NCBI RefSeq assembly: GCF_015277855.1
Contig: NZ_CP063812.1
Span: 3,782,001 to 3,846,000, forward strand
Direction of reading: 5' to 3'
Length of the DNA: 64,000 bases
DNA from: Microbacterium cremeum
Lineage (GTDB): Bacteria > Actinomycetota > Actinomycetes > Actinomycetales > Microbacteriaceae
A program made the translations under genes and the position numbers. Below, piece after piece: positions 61,209 through 64,000 of the stretch. The notes below the pieces were generated by a model. The model was not told the origin of the DNA. It ran no database searches and saw only the letters and a program-made list of their open reading frames with translations. Positions within the stretch are counted from its first letter, which is position 1. Each line of letters opens with the position of its first letter.

Positions 61209-63242
61209 ATGCCGACGGCCGCCCGAGACGACCGGTTCCACGGCCGGCTCGCCGCCGCGTTCGCGCCGCAGGCGGGGACGGATGCCGCAGCCTTCGCGGC
61301 CGCTCTGCCCGCCCTGCTGCAGCCGCCGTCGTCGTCGCTGCCCGTCTCGCCCGCCCGCGACCGCACCGTGTGGGGCGGCTCGGGGTCGGCCGATGCGGAG
61401 GCCGTGGCATCCATCCTCTCCCGCGCCGAAGCGGACCGTTCCCAGACCTGGCCCATCCCGCTGGCGAGCGCAGCGGCGCGCGTCCACGCGGACGGCGATC
61501 GCGAGGGCTGGGAGCACGCGGCGTTCGCGCGTCAGCAGCGCCTGAGCCGGGCGGTGGTCGCGGCCGCGACGACGCTCGACGACACGTGGCTGTCGGAGGT
61601 GCTCGACGGCGTGTGGCTGCTGTGCGAGCAGAGCTCGTGGTGCTGGCCCGCCCACGACGACGCGTTCGCCGCGCGGGGCTCGGTGCTCGCGACCGTCACC
61701 GAGCCGTACCTGGATCTCGGCGCCGGCGAGGTCGTCGCGCAGCTGGCGTGGACGGACCACGTGCTGGGCGAGGTCGTCGAGGCCCGGTACCCCGGCTTCC
61801 GCGCCCGCATCCGGCACGAGGCTCGCACGCGCGTCTTCGAGCCGTTCACGCGACGCCGGGACTGGCACTGGCTGGGGCTCGACGGCGACGTCCACAACTG
61901 GAACCCGTGGATCCACGGCAACGTGCTCGTCGCCGCGCTGCGGCTGCTCGACGGCCCCGCCGAGCGCGACGAGCGCGCCCACGTCGTCGCCCTCGCCGTC
62001 GAGGGCCTCGACCGCTACGTCACGGCGCTCCCCGACGACGGCGCGATCGACGAGGGTTATTCGTACTGGTGGAACGGCGCGTGCCGGGCGCTCGAGGCCC
62101 TCGACGTGCTGCGCCACGCGACCGGGGGCGTGCTCGACGCGACCGGCATCACCGCGCTGCGCGAGACGGTCGCCTTCCCGCATCGCGTGCACCTCGGCGG
62201 CCCCTGGTATCTGAACCTCGCGGACGGGCAGGCGCAGCCCGCCGAGGCGCAGCCCTGGCACGCACTGCACCGCGCCGCCCGGGCGCTCGGCGACGATCAT
62301 GCCGCCGCCCACGCCGCGTCGCACCGCACTGCCGGCGCGCCCGTCGCCGACGAGCGCGCGGGCCTCGGACGCCTGCTGCGCGGGCTCACCGACACCGCGT
62401 GGATCGAGGCCGCGCCCGAGCACTCCCCCCTGCCGCGCGACGTCTGGTTCCCGTCCACCGAGGTGCTGCTCGCGCGAAGCACGGCCGGCACGCCGGCCGG
62501 GCTCGCCGTCGCCGCCAAGGGTGGGCACAACGACGAGCACCACAACCACAACGACGTGGGGTCGTTCGTGGTCGCCTCGGACGGCGTGCCCGTCGTCGTC
62601 GACGCGGGCCGCCCGACCTACACGCTGCAGACGTTCGGGCCGGATCGCTACGACATCTGGACGATGCAGAGCGGCTGGCACAACGTGCCCGTGATCGGCG
62701 GTCGTGAGCAGGGCGCCGGCCGCCCCTTCGCGGCATCCGGCGCGCGGGCGGCGATCTCCGGCGACACCTCGTCGTTCACGGCCGAGATCGCACGGGCGTA
62801 TCCCGGCGCCGCCGTTTCGTCGTGGCGCCGCACCGTGCGCCTCGAGCGCGCCCCCGGGCGCGTCGTCATCGAAGACACCTGGACCGCGTCGGCTCCCGCC
62901 ACCCACGACCACACCACACACCCCCCGGTCGTGGAGCGAGCGAGGAACGAGCGAGACGAAACGCGCCCCCGCGAACACACCACGGTGCGGATGCTGCTCG
63001 CCGGCGAGGTACGGCTGTCTGCGGCATCCGCTCACGTCACGCCGCTCGACGGCGCGACGCCCGTGCGGATCGCGTGGCCGGAGGGGATCGGCACGTCGAT
63101 CGTCGTGCTCGAGCTGGACGATCCGATGCTCTCGAGCGTGTGGGGGCCCCGCCTGACACGGCTCGAACTCGACGTGACGACCCGCGAGCGGGTCGCGGTC
63201 ACGGTAGAACAGGACCTGACGAACGCGGAGGACACACGATGA
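61209..63242 (+). CDS. Heparinase II/III-like protein
   Basis: The 677-residue protein has an N-terminal alpha/alpha-toroid (about 60-370), with EGYSYWWNGACRALE, and a C-terminal heparinase II/III beta domain with GGHNDEHHNHNDVGSF at about 438-453. Polysaccharide lyases of this type act on uronic acids. No signal peptide is visible, so it is expected to act inside the cell. ATG 61209 follows GAGGAGG. A repeat-like segment (62927-62964) inside the gene encodes an Arg/Glu-rich insert at about residues 573-585. Confidence 0.83.
   Translation: MPTAARDDRFHGRLAAAFAPQAGTDAAAFAAALPALLQPPSSSLPVSPARDRTVWGGSGSADAEAVASILSRAEADRSQTWPIPLASAAARVHADGDREGWEHAAFARQQRLSRAVVAAATTLDDTWLSEVLDGVWLLCEQSSWCWPAHDDAFAARGSVLATVTEPYLDLGAGEVVAQLAWTDHVLGEVVEARYPGFRARIRHEARTRVFEPFTRRRDWHWLGLDGDVHNWNPWIHGNVLVAALRLLDGPAERDERAHVVALAVEGLDRYVTALPDDGAIDEGYSYWWNGACRALEALDVLRHATGGVLDATGITALRETVAFPHRVHLGGPWYLNLADGQAQPAEAQPWHALHRAARALGDDHAAAHAASHRTAGAPVADERAGLGRLLRGLTDTAWIEAAPEHSPLPRDVWFPSTEVLLARSTAGTPAGLAVAAKGGHNDEHHNHNDVGSFVVASDGVPVVVDAGRPTYTLQTFGPDRYDIWTMQSGWHNVPVIGGREQGAGRPFAASGARAAISGDTSSFTAEIARAYPGAAVSSWRRTVRLERAPGRVVIEDTWTASAPATHDHTTHPPVVERARNERDETRPREHTTVRMLLAGEVRLSAASAHVTPLDGATPVRIAWPEGIGTSIVVLELDDPMLSSVWGPRLTRLELDVTTRERVAVTVEQDLTNAEDTR
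62927..62964 (+). repeat. Putative dispersed repeat inside the heparinase-like gene
   Basis: The sequence GGTCGTGGAGCGAGCGAGGA followed by ACGAGCGAGACGAAACGC resembles a dispersed element I associate with intergenic regions of Microbacteriaceae. Here it is inside a reading frame, adding charged residues without disrupting it. A shorter match occurs at 52879-52893. Confidence 0.5.
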
Positions 63243-64000
63243 CCGACCAGCACCCGGCACTGCTCGCCGCCGAGCGACGGGCGCACGTGCTGGCCGCGCT
63301 CGAGCGCGACGGCGCCGTACGAGTCGCGCAGCTCATGGACGAGCTCGGCGTCGCGCCGGTGACCCTGCGCCGTGACCTCGCCCAGATGGAGCGCGAGGGG
63401 CTGCTGGTGCGCGTCCACGGCGGCGCCGTGCCCGCGGCGAACGGACTCGACGAGTCCGACCCCGCGGGGGCGCGATCGCGCACCGGGTCCATCGCGATGC
63501 TCGTGCCGTCGCTGAGCTTCTACTGGCCGAGCGTCGTCCGCGGCGCCGAGGCGGAGGCTGCGCAGCTGGGCATGCGCGTCGTGCTGCGCGGCGCGTCGTA
63601 CGAGCTGCAGGACGAGCGCCCGGTGCTGGAGCGGCTCGTGCACACCGAGGGCGTCCGCGGCCTCGTGGTCGCCCCCAACACCGACACGCCGCACGCGCAG
63701 GACGTCGTGCAGTGGCTCGCGGGCTGCGGCGTGCCGAGCGTGCTGGTCGAGCGCGACGCCGTCGTGCTCCCGGAGGGCAGTCCGGTCGAGAACGTCACGA
63801 CCGACCACGCGCTGGGCGCCGTCCTCGCAGCGCGCCACCTGGCCTCGCTCGGCCATCGCCGTGTGGGACTCATCATCGCGCGCGACTCGCCGACGTCCCG
63901 CAAGATCGCGGCCGGCTGGCAGGCCGCGTGCGCCGAGCTCGGCCTGACGCCGGCCGACCACTTCGAGACGAGCCTCCCGCCTCGCACGAGCCCCGACTTC
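63239..64000 (+). CDS. DeoR-type HTH / LacI-type sensor transcriptional regulator (cut by window end)
   Basis: At least 254 codons are open to the window edge. Residues 1-65 are a DeoR-type winged helix, with VAQLMDELGVAPVTLRRDL and VRVHGGAVPA. From about 82 the protein follows the LacI/periplasmic-binding sensor fold: GSIAMLVPSLSFYWPSVVRG, VRGLVVAP, TTDHALGAVLAARHL and GHRRVGLI. The ATG overlaps the heparinase-like gene stop by 4 bp. It is the likely regulator of both divergent uronate units and would sense an imported sugar or a uronate intermediate. The true end lies outside the window. Confidence 0.87.
   Translation, partial: MTDQHPALLAAERRAHVLAALERDGAVRVAQLMDELGVAPVTLRRDLAQMEREGLLVRVHGGAVPAANGLDESDPAGARSRTGSIAMLVPSLSFYWPSVVRGAEAEAAQLGMRVVLRGASYELQDERPVLERLVHTEGVRGLVVAPNTDTPHAQDVVQWLAGCGVPSVLVERDAVVLPEGSPVENVTTDHALGAVLAARHLASLGHRRVGLIIARDSPTSRKIAAGWQAACAELGLTPADHFETSLPPRTSPDF

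Noticed and set aside
1..64000. Insertion sequences, prophage genes or integrases
   Set aside because: No transposase, integrase or phage motif and no terminal inverted repeats with target duplications were found.

Overview
The window is high-GC actinobacterial DNA (roughly 70% G+C by eye). It most resembles Microbacteriaceae and probably Microbacterium: actinobacterial-type dCTP deaminase, frequent GGATGCC codon context, many 4-bp ATGA/GTGA gene overlaps, and several genes with a TANNNT -10 box 6-7 nt from the start codon, as in leaderless transcription. No insertion sequence, integrase, CRISPR array or replication origin was seen. The genus is an inference.

Region 1 (1-7317) is housekeeping-like: a large secreted metallophosphoesterase with three Cys-paired repeats, a dCTP deaminase (dcd), a tRNA-Gly(CCC) whose encoded CCA runs into the ATG of an acyltransferase/alpha-alpha-toroid fusion protein, and a short kinase-like remnant.

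Region 2 (7318-26574) is a catabolic cluster bracketed by two paralogous GAF/PucR-type regulators. On the minus strand it runs HMG-CoA reductase (degradative type), HMG-CoA lyase, family III CoA-transferase, hot-dog hydratase, PaiB-like flavoprotein, ornithine cyclodeaminase-like enzyme, two YtcJ-type amidohydrolases, a second CoA-transferase, an M20 amidohydrolase, an MHS-type transporter, a third CoA-transferase and an enoyl-CoA hydratase. The core reads as mevalonate catabolism: mevalonate is activated to mevalonyl-CoA, oxidised to HMG-CoA and cleaved to acetyl-CoA plus acetoacetate. The hydratases, amidohydrolases and ornithine cyclodeaminase suggest that the true substrate may be an acylated amino acid, possibly an anhydromevalonyl-ornithine conjugate such as a fungal siderophore fragment. 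That last step is a hypothesis.

Region 3 (26584-44873) is transport-rich: a cupin, a complete Dpp/Opp-type ABC system, a sarcosine-oxidase-like flavoenzyme, a second MHS transporter, and a second Dpp/Opp-type system containing a permease-ATPase fusion. The second system is co-oriented with a hydantoinase-A-like protein and a DUF917 protein, and divergent from a PucR regulator.

Region 4 (44976-47710) holds a PPOX-family flavoprotein, a VanB-type flavin/2Fe-2S reductase, an alpha/beta hydrolase and a decayed PfkB kinase fragment.

Region 5 (47785-64000) is a uronic-acid oligosaccharide utilisation locus: DUF2264 protein, sugar ABC binding protein and two permeases (no ATPase), DUF624 protein, GH88, FAH-family hydrolase, KduD, KduI, KDG kinase, KDPG aldolase and GH35. 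Divergent from these are a heparinase II/III-like protein and a DeoR/LacI-type regulator cut by the window end. The enzymes lack visible signal peptides, so imported oligomers are probably degraded in the cytoplasm. The divergent promoters at 61096-61147 appear to share one palindromic -35 hexamer.
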